The notes beneath the pieces were generated by a model. The model saw only the letters and a list, made by a program, of their open reading frames with translations. It ran no database searches and was not told the DNA's origin. Shown here in pieces: positions 1 through 7,902 of a DNA stretch of 22,148 nt; the first letter of the stretch is position 1, and the number at the start of each line of letters is the position of its first letter. The translations under genes were made by a program, and so were the position numbers. The stretch is from Clostridiales bacterium (lineage in GTDB: Bacteria; Bacillota; Clostridia; Oscillospirales; Acutalibacteraceae), in NCBI GenBank assembly GCA_012522615.1, contig JAAYKB010000181.1:1-22148 (forward strand), written 5' to 3'.

Positions 1-401
1 ATACATCAGCTTCCCCGAAAGAAACAAGAAGCGTCTTTGTCGGGGCAAAAGTCACTCCCAGCCAGAGAGACCATATAAAATCACTGGCCGAACAATGCGG
101 CATGACCGTAAGCGACTACATATTGTCATGTGCGTATAACTTCAAGCCCAAAGCGAGGCTTACGAAAGAAGAGGCGGCACTGCTGCAAAATCTGGACAAT
201 TGTCGGTCTGATCTCGTAAAATATACCTCCGCACTTCACGGAATGTCCACAAAGCAGCGGATGGTAATGTTCAATCAGATTCCGTTCATGATCGGCTGGC
301 TCGGAGAACTTTCCAATGTTGCCGAAGGCGTCTGCCAATTCCTGGAAGCCGTAAAGGAGAAAAACAAAATTCCGTCCAACCTTCAATCCGAAGAAAAATG
401 A
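1..401 (+). CDS. Mobilization accessory protein (MobC/RHH-like), 5' end outside window
   Basis: The open frame runs from the left window edge to the stop at 399-401, so the first part of the gene is missing. An internal ATG at 102 is not the likely start, because coding continues upstream in frame with a segment reading RSVFVGAKVTPSQRDHIKSL. That segment and the following CGMTVSDYILSCA resemble the ribbon-helix-helix/MobC-type accessory proteins that help a relaxase recognise the transfer origin. The C-terminal half is helical and charged. The stop codon overlaps the relaxase start by 4 bases (ATGA), so the two are translationally coupled. The role in relaxosome assembly is inferred from family resemblance and from the neighbouring relaxase. 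No transfer origin is visible in the window; it may lie upstream. Confidence 0.8.
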   Translation, partial: TSASPKETRSVFVGAKVTPSQRDHIKSLAEQCGMTVSDYILSCAYNFKPKARLTKEEAALLQNLDNCRSDLVKYTSALHGMSTKQRMVMFNQIPFMIGWLGELSNVAEGVCQFLEAVKEKNKIPSNLQSEEK

Positions 402-1606
402 TTGCAAAAGCCAAAGCCATATCTTACGGTATCAATGACCTTCGTTATATTACCGGCGAATCAAAACACAAGAAGCATCCGGAAAAAATATATCGGGTAT
501 TGGACAATCTGTTGCCCCCGGATCTGGACGCTATGGGAATATGGAACTCCATGCAGTTGACCCTTGCCCAGCATCGGCCGATAAAGAATTCCATAATCAG
601 AATAGAGTTGAGTCCATCGCCTGAGCATACCAGTTTCTACGACATTGAGGACTGGCAAAAGCTCTGGCACGAGTTCGCTGAAGAGTTCGACAAACAAACG
701 ATTACCGGCAAGGACGGGAAAGTCCGTTCCTGCCCGACCAATCTGGCCAACAGCAAATACACGGTTTACCTGCACATGGAATCCAAAGGTAAAGTTCCCC
801 ATCTCCATGCTGCAATTTGCCGTTTTGATGAAAACGGGAACATCAACAATGACCATAACATTCATCTTCGGGCACAACGTGCAGCCGAGCGAGTTGCAGT
901 GAAACGTGGCTGGAAGACTGCGGAAGAAATCCGAAGTCGCAACATTCCGGAAGTAAGCAGAGAGTGCATGGAGGTATTGAGAACCATGCCATCGTGGTCA
1001 TGGGAAGAATACAAGAAGGCACTTGTCCGGAGAGGCTATTCCGTATATGAACGGAAAGATAAGAAAGATGTTCTCCGTGGATATGCGATCCTCAAAGGAA
1101 ATACCAAATACAAGGCTTCCGAATTGGGAGTGGCCCGTAACCTGATGATTTCCAAACTTCCCCGAACCTGGCAAAAGCTACACTACCGGGAGAGACTTGC
1201 CGCTCAGGTCAATACCTCTCAAATCCATCGACCGGAACCTGTTCAGAGACCGGTAGCCGGTATGGACTATACTCACTATCGTTCCGGCTCGGTGTCCTAC
1301 ACGCTTTCTTCCCATAGCGGAAGGGAACAGCGTTTCTATATCCCGGAGCGGGTACTTGACTACTTCAACGAAGAGTTTGACTACCGGGAGGTTGTCAACA
1401 GCAGTGAGCTGACCGACATAGCCGTAGCTATCTTTGTTGGTATGCTTGAGACGCCAGCCGTATCTGCCGGAGGTGGTGGCGGAGGTTCGCAAAGCGATCT
1501 CCCCTGGCGGGACAAGGATGATGACGACCTGCAATGGGCCCGTCGTTGTGCCCGTGCTGCTACCCTCCTATTGGGCAAGAAACCGAGAACAGGATTAAGA
1601 CGATAA
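398..1606 (+). CDS. Relaxase / mobilization nuclease (MobB-like)
   Basis: A 402-residue relaxase of the type found in Bacteroidales mobilizable elements. It would nick at the transfer origin and lead the strand into the recipient. The metal-binding histidine triad is visible as LHME (H126) and PHLHAA (H135, H137), followed by an acidic/Asn stretch (ENGNINNDHNIH). The N-terminal KAKAISYGINDLRYITG block is typical of these relaxases and supplies tyrosines that could be catalytic. The C-terminal tail is unusual: six glycines at about 358-363 followed by a charged, Asp-rich then Arg-rich end. It starts inside the stop of the preceding accessory gene. The enzyme looks complete. It could mobilize this region only if a transfer origin and a helper conjugation system exist elsewhere. 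Confidence 0.88.
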   Translation: MIAKAKAISYGINDLRYITGESKHKKHPEKIYRVLDNLLPPDLDAMGIWNSMQLTLAQHRPIKNSIIRIELSPSPEHTSFYDIEDWQKLWHEFAEEFDKQTITGKDGKVRSCPTNLANSKYTVYLHMESKGKVPHLHAAICRFDENGNINNDHNIHLRAQRAAERVAVKRGWKTAEEIRSRNIPEVSRECMEVLRTMPSWSWEEYKKALVRRGYSVYERKDKKDVLRGYAILKGNTKYKASELGVARNLMISKLPRTWQKLHYRERLAAQVNTSQIHRPEPVQRPVAGMDYTHYRSGSVSYTLSSHSGREQRFYIPERVLDYFNEEFDYREVVNSSELTDIAVAIFVGMLETPAVSAGGGGGGSQSDLPWRDKDDDDLQWARRCARAATLLLGKKPRTGLRR

Positions 1607-1625
1607 AGTCATGGAACAGTCATAC

Positions 1626-1651
1626 AAAAAGCGGCCGCCTCATGCGACCGC
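1626..1651 (-). terminator. Intrinsic terminator of the minus-strand operon
   Basis: GCGGCCGC (1631-1638) and GCGACCGC (1644-1651) form an 8-base stem with one non-Watson-Crick position and a 5-base loop. On the minus strand the mismatch becomes a G-U wobble, and the hairpin is followed by five T (1626-1630). This fits rho-independent termination about 75 bases after the last gene of the minus-strand run. The hairpin would also sit just after the relaxase on the plus strand but has no T tract in that direction. Confidence 0.65.
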
Positions 1652-1724
1652 TAATAGTCCTCCAATCTTGACGGATATGGGGGAATTTTATTTTATAAAT
1701 CTGGTAAATTTATAACCATCCTTA

Positions 1725-2453
1725 TCATTCTATTAATTTATCTATTCTTGTCTGTTCGTATTGGACAAACTCTGTTAACTCCTTGTTCAACACCATTTGC
1801 TGCTGTTGGATATGACGGGTTATTTCCGGCTGGAAAATGTTCAACATCTTTTTTGCTTTCTCTACAACAGTAGAGTTTTGATTAGTGATCTCAGATATAG
1901 CAGATTGATATTGAGGAGCAATTTTCAGACATCTATTTGCCATATCAGATATCATTTGGTTGATGGCCATTCCAATAAGAGGATTCGACAGTTCTGGGCT
2001 GTGAATCATTTGAAATAAAGCACTAACTGTGCTCGACCAGAAGCCATAATCCTGGTCGATCTGTTGGAGTCTATTCAATAAAGGTTTCGCAGATTCATAA
2101 TTACCCAGCCGATTCGTTTGTATCGTCAGATTCGTTTTGTTGTAATAATTATCTATCGTCAACGTTTCCAAGATCTGTCGATCCTCCTCAGTAAACTTGT
2201 TATTTACCAACTTAGACGAATATTCAAAAACATGAAAAGGATTCATATTTTGGCATATAGTCATAATATTGGCTATCATGTCATCCAATTTTTGCTGGGC
2301 TTGTTGCTGCCGAAGTAGTTTTATTTGGAGCTCCCTACTTTTTTTGTTCTGCCTAACTGAAGAATATATAGTGGCAAATGCGGCAACAGTCATCAAAAAA
2401 GATGTTATAGCGCTTATTGCCGTCCAATCTATCGTTCCGAGAGAGATATCCAT
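1725..2453 (-). CDS. Single-pass membrane protein, unknown function (last operon gene)
   Basis: A 242-residue protein not recognised as a named family. Residues about 9-31 (WTAISAITSFLMTVAAFATI) form one hydrophobic segment. They are followed by a basic, Gln-rich stretch (RQNKKSRELQIKLLRQQQAQQK) likely to be helical or coiled coil, then a long polar helical domain ending in HIQQQQMVLNKEL. This layout fits an N-terminally anchored protein with a cytoplasmic helical body. It is the last gene of the seven-gene run, 59 bases after the preceding stop, and is followed by a terminator. A membrane effector or anchor for the system is possible by analogy with other defence loci, but the gene could also be a passenger. 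AT-rich like its neighbours. Confidence 0.75.
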   Translation of the reverse strand: MDISLGTIDWTAISAITSFLMTVAAFATIYSSVRQNKKSRELQIKLLRQQQAQQKLDDMIANIMTICQNMNPFHVFEYSSKLVNNKFTEEDRQILETLTIDNYYNKTNLTIQTNRLGNYESAKPLLNRLQQIDQDYGFWSSTVSALFQMIHSPELSNPLIGMAINQMISDMANRCLKIAPQYQSAISEITNQNSTVVEKAKKMLNIFQPEITRHIQQQQMVLNKELTEFVQYEQTRIDKLIE

Positions 2454-2512
2454 ATTGGAAAAAATTCGTTAACAGTTTTTAATGATATCTAATCTTGGCC
2501 TATTACTGTTTG

Positions 2513-3169
2513 CTACTCCTTCAACGTTACTTTGAGACCAAGCCCCAATGCCTCCGAAACTTTCTCGATAAAAGCCTTTTTCATTGGATTATTGCTGTGG
2601 GTAATCAGCAGCCATCCTCCGCCTAATTCCTTTTGACTTCTGCCGTATTTTGTATCCCGACGGTTCGAAATCACCGGAACCTTACAAAACTTCAGATTTT
2701 GCTCCTCAACCACCTTGCGAACCTTAGTCACACCAATCTTCTGCACAACCGTAACCAACGTTTCGGCTGCTGTCTTCTCCTCGATTATCGTCCCATCTGG
2801 AAAGATCACCGCCATGTCTCTTGCAGGACCTCTCTCAATTTTATCCTCCGAGCTCGAATTACGATTCTGATGCGTCACTTCCGGATCGAGCACCATCTCC
2901 TTGGCATCTGTCAGTTCTGCGGCGAAATTACGCTTGCGACTGAGATGCACGCTTAGCGGCTGGCCAGGTACATAATCCACTACCAGCACAAGCTCCCGCT
3001 TCACCGGTTGCAATGCGGGTTCTATAGTCTTGCTCAGTACCGGAAGAATCTCTTTCTTGATAATCTCCTCCTCCAGTTCACTGGCCTTCTTTTCAAGATC
3101 TTCATTGACCGGAAGCCCCTCTTTACGCAGGGTCCCCATAGCTTTGTATAAATCGCTTAATCGAGACAT
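2513..3169 (-). CDS. Hypothetical protein, two-part, unknown function
   Basis: A 218-residue protein without a family I can name. The N-terminal third is a charged helical region (about 20-60, ending in PVLSKTIEPALQ) that may form a coiled coil. The middle is low-complexity and polar (HQNRNSSSEDK). The C-terminal domain (about 120-218) has a compact pattern: a strand reading AVIFPDGTIIEEKTAAETLV, a GVTKVRKVVEE helix, then GGGWLLITHSNNPMKKAFIEKVSEAL. It contains no transmembrane segment and no obvious catalytic triad. It lies 30 bases after the SLOG-like gene, in the same direction, so it is probably co-transcribed. A binding or adaptor role is a guess. Confidence 0.75.
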   Translation of the reverse strand: MSRLSDLYKAMGTLRKEGLPVNEDLEKKASELEEEIIKKEILPVLSKTIEPALQPVKRELVLVVDYVPGQPLSVHLSRKRNFAAELTDAKEMVLDPEVTHQNRNSSSEDKIERGPARDMAVIFPDGTIIEEKTAAETLVTVVQKIGVTKVRKVVEEQNLKFCKVPVISNRRDTKYGRSQKELGGGWLLITHSNNPMKKAFIEKVSEALGLGLKVTLKE

Positions 3170-3199
3170 AATATTTGAATATCTATTTGAGACACCTCA

Positions 3200-3622
3200 T
3201 CAGAGTATCTCTATTTTCTTATTCTTGGAAAGGAGTTCTTCATATATGGCATATAATGAACTTTCTTTGTGCAACGAAACAAAAACGACTACATCTGCCT
3301 TGTTTGCAATATACCGATTACGGACTAATGCAGAGTCCCTGGTTTGACGGGGCGTGTTACATACTGAAATAACTTCCATCCTTCCCGATTCTATATACGC
3401 CTCATATTCTTTAGGGAGCTTTTTATATGGGGCCCGCGCCAAAACCATTTGGATGCGACACGTACCTTTGAGCAAGAAATGCAACACATCGCGTTCGAGC
3501 TGCGAACTGAAACCACTGGACACAATAACCTCCTGTCGACTAATCTCGGTTGCCCAATCATAACAACGCATAATCGACTGTGAAGATATTTTACTCGATG
3601 CCAACAATGCTATCTTATTCAT
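3200..3622 (-). CDS. SLOG/DprA-like Rossmann-fold protein
   Basis: A 140-residue protein matching only the Rossmann-like core of DprA/Smf proteins. It starts with a strand MNKIALLASS. The phosphate-binding style segment is VSSGFSSQLERDVLHFL (about 34-50). The later block TRDSALVRNRYIANKADVVVFV corresponds to the DprA RNR-I-A-x-AD pattern, followed by a final helix and strand. True DprA is more than twice as long and has extra domains, so this is a single-domain SLOG relative. Such domains are known or predicted to bind nucleotides or nucleotide-derived signals, or single-stranded DNA. The start codon lies within the end of the DUF3644 gene (8-base overlap, ATGAATAA), implying coupled translation and probably a joint function. 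Confidence 0.8.
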   Translation of the reverse strand: MNKIALLASSKISSQSIMRCYDWATEISRQEVIVSSGFSSQLERDVLHFLLKGTCRIQMVLARAPYKKLPKEYEAYIESGRMEVISVCNTPRQTRDSALVRNRYIANKADVVVFVSLHKESSLYAIYEELLSKNKKIEIL

Positions 3623-4589
3623 CTAATCTGTTATCTCTACAATATTGCTCTACTACAGGAATAAAGTTTTCATACCAATACCATTCTTTCCCTCCTACTA
3701 AACATCCATATTTATTATCATTTTTGGCATTAGACTGCTTCCAACATTGAACAAAATGATATTGATTCAACTTTGCATATCCTTTTTGACGCATTTTCTC
3801 TATGATGGCTTTCGGCAAGAATTTTGGTTTTTCGCGCTCCTTAATAATCTCGTATTCTTTATTCAGGCCTTCTGCCATAGGAGAATCTACAGGAATAAAT
3901 TCTATAACCTTATCTGCCTGCCCTTTTCTATTTACCATCTTACGAACAAAGAGTACTCGATATGAGTATTTTGGATTATTATAGACCTCATCTGCAATCG
4001 ATTCATCAAATGATGTTATATAGGCAGATATGTTGGGTGGCAGTTCACTATAATCTCGGAGTTGATTCACTTGCGGCTCAGATATCGAGCTAAATTGCAA
4101 TGAGAATGATAAATGGTTACTGATACCATATGCACTATCGATATATTTTTTTATTGCCTCGTCAAAGTTGATGCAACAAGCTTGAAATCTTGCACTTAAC
4201 GCATTATCTATTTTTGTTGTCATTTGATGCTCTATTTCATGTCTTAGTCCAATCAAAAATCTTAGATTATCTTTTACAACCGGATCCAGAGGACAATCAT
4301 CATCATTTAGACAGCGTTCTAATTCCCATCTTTTTTTAGCTCCATATTTTGTTTTGTCATATCTTTTCCGACCGGCATCTGTTTTCTTGTAGTAACAATA
4401 ATCTATTTTCCTTGCCCGATAATAGGCATGCATTAAATATGTCCATGCAATAATAGACAAGATAATGAATGTCTCCGCCTTAAATTGTATATTGGGATTA
4501 TTATATATTTGTACAGCAGACAACATAGCTTCTCTAGCTTTTGTTGCCAATTCGTTCTTTATTGAACCAATTCTCCGATTTCGCTTCAT
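3615..4589 (-). CDS. DUF3644 family protein with HEPN-type R-x4-H motif
   Basis: A 324-residue protein that I recognise as DUF3644 from the conserved N-terminal block. That block is a hydrophobic segment around 35-57 (FKAETFIILSIIAWTYLMHA) followed by KTKYGAKKRWELERCL. Residues 111-123 read FLIGLRHEIEHQM. R116 and H121 give the R-x4-H signature of HEPN RNases, which cut RNA in many toxin and abortive-infection systems. The C-terminal part (about 265-324, KLNQYHFVQCWKQ) looks like a small winged-helix-type domain with many aromatics. The start lies 11 bases after the methyltransferase stop, and the 3' end overlaps the SLOG-like gene by 8 bases. An RNase effector kept in check by its neighbours is inferred. 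The family assignment is good; the activity is unproven. Confidence 0.83.
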   Translation of the reverse strand: MKRNRRIGSIKNELATKAREAMLSAVQIYNNPNIQFKAETFIILSIIAWTYLMHAYYRARKIDYCYYKKTDAGRKRYDKTKYGAKKRWELERCLNDDDCPLDPVVKDNLRFLIGLRHEIEHQMTTKIDNALSARFQACCINFDEAIKKYIDSAYGISNHLSFSLQFSSISEPQVNQLRDYSELPPNISAYITSFDESIADEVYNNPKYSYRVLFVRKMVNRKGQADKVIEFIPVDSPMAEGLNKEYEIIKEREKPKFLPKAIIEKMRQKGYAKLNQYHFVQCWKQSNAKNDNKYGCLVGGKEWYWYENFIPVVEQYCRDNRLDE

Positions 4590-4600
4590 AGCAGATATTT

Positions 4601-7600
4601 TTAATCATTTAATTCATCGCCCATACGATATTTGATATCATAATTGATGATGAAGTCAAGCTCTTCGTCTGTAAAATTATAATATTGCGCTAAAATCTTA
4701 TCAATCTCATCTATAGTAGATTTCGAGTATTTAATGTAAAAATACTGCTTTAACATAGTAAATGAACGACCCTTTTTTGAATAATGTCGCTCCTTTGTAA
4801 GACTATTCTTTTGATAATCATCCTGCAACTTTTCACCAATTGATACCAAATGTTTAAAATCATCTTTCGAAATAGAATTAACATCAATAGGTATATTAAA
4901 ATCTCTACTATTAACTACTTGACAACTAGACCAAATTACATAATTCAAGAAAAATGTATTTGATGACAAGATAGCAATAACAGCATTTTTTAGATTATTA
5001 TTATCAAAGTAAATGGGCTTCATCTCCCCCGTTGCCTTGTCTACACCATCCTCTTTAAATATGGGAGCCTGATCCAATACTTTAAACCAATATAATACCG
5101 CTCGGAAATAATACAATTTGTAAGATGAGAATAGCCCAAATATTTCAGGCAAAATATGACCATCTGCCATTAGATACATCTTATTAATAATTTGCGATGC
5201 AACTACTGATGGCATTTTCGGTATACTTCCGTCAATCATTACATCAGACACATTGGTATAATGTATAGTTGCAAAAAGAGAATCTCTATATTCATTATAC
5301 CACCTATGATATATTGTGGCCATTACAACGGTTGACTCAGATGGTGCATTCAGTATTATAGCTAATAACATATTAGCTCCCTCAAATAACTTCGAAGGTC
5401 TCCAAGAATAATTACTTACCCAACATCTTTTGTGATCTGAAATAATACGCTGTACGGGAAGCATTTTATTTGCAGATATACGACTATTCGGGACAATCAT
5501 GCCAAATCGGCCACCTCCATTAATCAAATAATGACTTCTTTCGATACAATATGCGTATAAATTTGCACAGGTCATTGTTTTATAAGACCGATCTATCGTA
5601 TAATTGCCACTACCCTCTGTATATACGACATACGGAGGATTGCCAATAATCACATCGAATCCTCCACAGTCGTGCATAATCTGATAATACTCGGCTATCC
5701 AATGGAATGGCTGATGAGTTTTTTCCCATGCCTCAAATGAAGTTCCACCAGTCGCAGAAAACAACTGCCGGTCAAGAAGATTCGTCAATCTTGTCAATCT
5801 TTCTTTTAGTTCTATCTTTGTTGTTTTCACCGATTCCAGATCATCATGATCGGCCAATTGCTGTGTGCGGAATATATCATATGCTTTGCTTACTTTCTGC
5901 ATCTCTGTTTCCACTCTTTCGCGGAACTCCTGCTGTGTAAACAAATCGGCACCCGAGCCTGCCACTATTTCATCCTCCGTAGCATATCCGACAAGCGTGT
6001 TACCGCAGCGGATATTAAAATCGATATCGGGCAGCGGATCAAGTCCAAGATTCGGTGCCCGTCGATCAACCTCAACCACGGCAACCATCTTCAGGAAAAG
6101 ACGCAGTTTGGCTATCTCGGTTGCTTCATGCATAATATCCACACCGTAAAGGTTGCGCAGGATGATACTTTTGTAGATGAAGTACTGGATATTGGAACGA
6201 TAGCGATTTTGTATTTCGCCCATCTCCGTCTTGAACAAATGCGGATTCTGCTGGTTCCACTCCATCATGCGATCAATACATACCTCATACAACGGCTCCA
6301 GGATATTCATTGCCGCAAAGAGGAATGCACCCGAACCACAGGTAGGATCGAGGATTGTAATCTTCTGCAGCGCATGATAGAAACATCCGACAAATCTATG
6401 GTTGTCGGTCGTTGCAAGCAAATCGGCTACAAACGAACGGATATCCAGATTATAGGTGATAAAATCATTAATCTGAGTAATCTCGCCTTCCGATATCTTA
6501 TGCAGAACCGTATCGCACCGCTGAAGCCGATCAATGGTTTCACGCCATATTTCTGTAGGCAAGGCCCACGGTTCAGGAGTTTTGTTATTCCAATCCTTGC
6601 GCCGTTCCAGCAGATTCGGCGAGGTCGTATCGAGACCATCCGCGATGCCGGCCGGAATGCGCGATTTCCAATCGGATGAGTATCCCTGTTTTACGGCATC
6701 GAAGATATATTTGTCCCCACTCGTCTTAAGCGTTTGCCAGACGAAGCCCTGTGGAGAAAACATATTACCCATTTCCTGCGTTGCGTCCTTAACCTTGTCC
6801 AGCAAAAATGGAAGGATGCAATTACGGCCAATATATTCGGTAATATCCTCCTTGGTATAGTAAGCACCCATTTGGGCTCTATCATTGATATACTGCTCAA
6901 AAATATATCCCAATACATCGGGATTGATATCCTTTCCGGTGGCAGATATACGGGTATCAAGATGCCACCGCCACTTATCGAAGAACTCAAATAGGTGCTC
7001 GAATGCTTCGTCCGCAATATCAATATCGTGATAGTCTAACTCTATCTGATGGCGATCAAACATACCTCCATTCAGATATGGGATACGGCCATATATCGTC
7101 TCAAAATCACGGTTATGCGTAGGTGAGTTCAATCCATCCTGGAAAAGTTGCATCAGGAAACCCTGATAGAAAGATTTGAAAAACCGATTTTCTCCTCTCT
7201 CGTCCTGGCACCATTTCAACTTATCGCGTAAATAATTCACATTGCCATCAAGGAAGCCTTTTTTCTGAATAAAATAACAGAACATCAGGCGGTTCAGCAT
7301 CACCGAAGCGTACCACTGCTTATTTCGGTTGTTTTTCAACTCGACAGTGTCATCAATACCGGTAACAAACAGGGCAAAAGCGTTGTGCTCTTTCCTAAAA
7401 CCGGCATAAAAATCTTTCGTAATCTTCTCGGAGTTGATAGCAAAAGTTCCTTGTACTCGTTCCTTTACATCGACGATAGTGGTATGTTCACTGTTTCCAA
7501 ATGACAATCCATCAATCTTTGAGTAGACAAAATCTGCCTTATCCGCCGATTCATACTCAATCGTCACCAGATCTCGCTTCTCAACATTACGAACCGGAGC

Positions 7601-7900
7601 TACCCACTGATGATGTTCGGTTCCCCGCTTGATATAAATGGCGATATAGTCATTGGCCGACCGACGCAACTTTGTATCTATACGCTTACAGGTCGAAGCG
7701 GTCGGAATTTCATCTACCTCGCAAGTCAGAATCTGAAATCCATTACGCTCAGCGATACTGAATAGCTGGTAACTTATTCCATCAATCTCAATCAACGGTA
7801 ATTCTGCTTGACCGCGATAGTTATTCCACCCCATCTCCGTAATAAACAAATTACGGAACCGGGCATCCTTTACCAATTCGATAAATGTATTCTTTCTCAT
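4601..7900 (-). CDS. Eco57I-like N6-adenine DNA methyltransferase, large (1099 aa)
   Basis: A large class I SAM-dependent adenine methyltransferase. The SAM-binding motif is ILDPTCGSGAFLFAA (about residue 515-530). A segment LYGVDIMHEATEIAKLRL (about 590-607) follows, and the catalytic motif IV GNPPYVVY sits near residue 752. The roughly 235-residue gap between motifs I and IV is typical of the Eco57I/PglX/Type IIG-like group. The N-terminal 500 residues are conserved-looking helical/strand sequence in which I cannot see a clear PD-(D/E)xK nuclease. The last 300 residues probably hold target recognition. The gene starts 2 bases after the helicase stop. With that helicase it resembles methylase-translocase cores of Type ISP, DISARM class 1 or BREX. 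The methylation target is unknown. Confidence 0.92.
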   Translation of the reverse strand: MRKNTFIELVKDARFRNLFITEMGWNNYRGQAELPLIEIDGISYQLFSIAERNGFQILTCEVDEIPTASTCKRIDTKLRRSANDYIAIYIKRGTEHHQWVAPVRNVEKRDLVTIEYESADKADFVYSKIDGLSFGNSEHTTIVDVKERVQGTFAINSEKITKDFYAGFRKEHNAFALFVTGIDDTVELKNNRNKQWYASVMLNRLMFCYFIQKKGFLDGNVNYLRDKLKWCQDERGENRFFKSFYQGFLMQLFQDGLNSPTHNRDFETIYGRIPYLNGGMFDRHQIELDYHDIDIADEAFEHLFEFFDKWRWHLDTRISATGKDINPDVLGYIFEQYINDRAQMGAYYTKEDITEYIGRNCILPFLLDKVKDATQEMGNMFSPQGFVWQTLKTSGDKYIFDAVKQGYSSDWKSRIPAGIADGLDTTSPNLLERRKDWNNKTPEPWALPTEIWRETIDRLQRCDTVLHKISEGEITQINDFITYNLDIRSFVADLLATTDNHRFVGCFYHALQKITILDPTCGSGAFLFAAMNILEPLYEVCIDRMMEWNQQNPHLFKTEMGEIQNRYRSNIQYFIYKSIILRNLYGVDIMHEATEIAKLRLFLKMVAVVEVDRRAPNLGLDPLPDIDFNIRCGNTLVGYATEDEIVAGSGADLFTQQEFRERVETEMQKVSKAYDIFRTQQLADHDDLESVKTTKIELKERLTRLTNLLDRQLFSATGGTSFEAWEKTHQPFHWIAEYYQIMHDCGGFDVIIGNPPYVVYTEGSGNYTIDRSYKTMTCANLYAYCIERSHYLINGGGRFGMIVPNSRISANKMLPVQRIISDHKRCWVSNYSWRPSKLFEGANMLLAIILNAPSESTVVMATIYHRWYNEYRDSLFATIHYTNVSDVMIDGSIPKMPSVVASQIINKMYLMADGHILPEIFGLFSSYKLYYFRAVLYWFKVLDQAPIFKEDGVDKATGEMKPIYFDNNNLKNAVIAILSSNTFFLNYVIWSSCQVVNSRDFNIPIDVNSISKDDFKHLVSIGEKLQDDYQKNSLTKERHYSKKGRSFTMLKQYFYIKYSKSTIDEIDKILAQYYNFTDEELDFIINYDIKYRMGDELND

Positions 7901-7902
7901 AA

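Noticed and set aside
102..401. Start of the first gene at the ATG at 102
   Set aside because: The frame continues upstream to the window edge with family-like sequence, so the gene is partial rather than starting at 102.
3200..3622. Genuine DprA of natural transformation
   Set aside because: At 140 residues it holds only the Rossmann core and sits inside a defence-type operon, so SLOG-like is a safer name.
5846..6679. 277-codon plus-strand frame inside the methyltransferase
   Set aside because: It lies antisense to a clearly coding gene with catalytic motifs. Its product is rich in Ile, His and Arg and has no domain signature.
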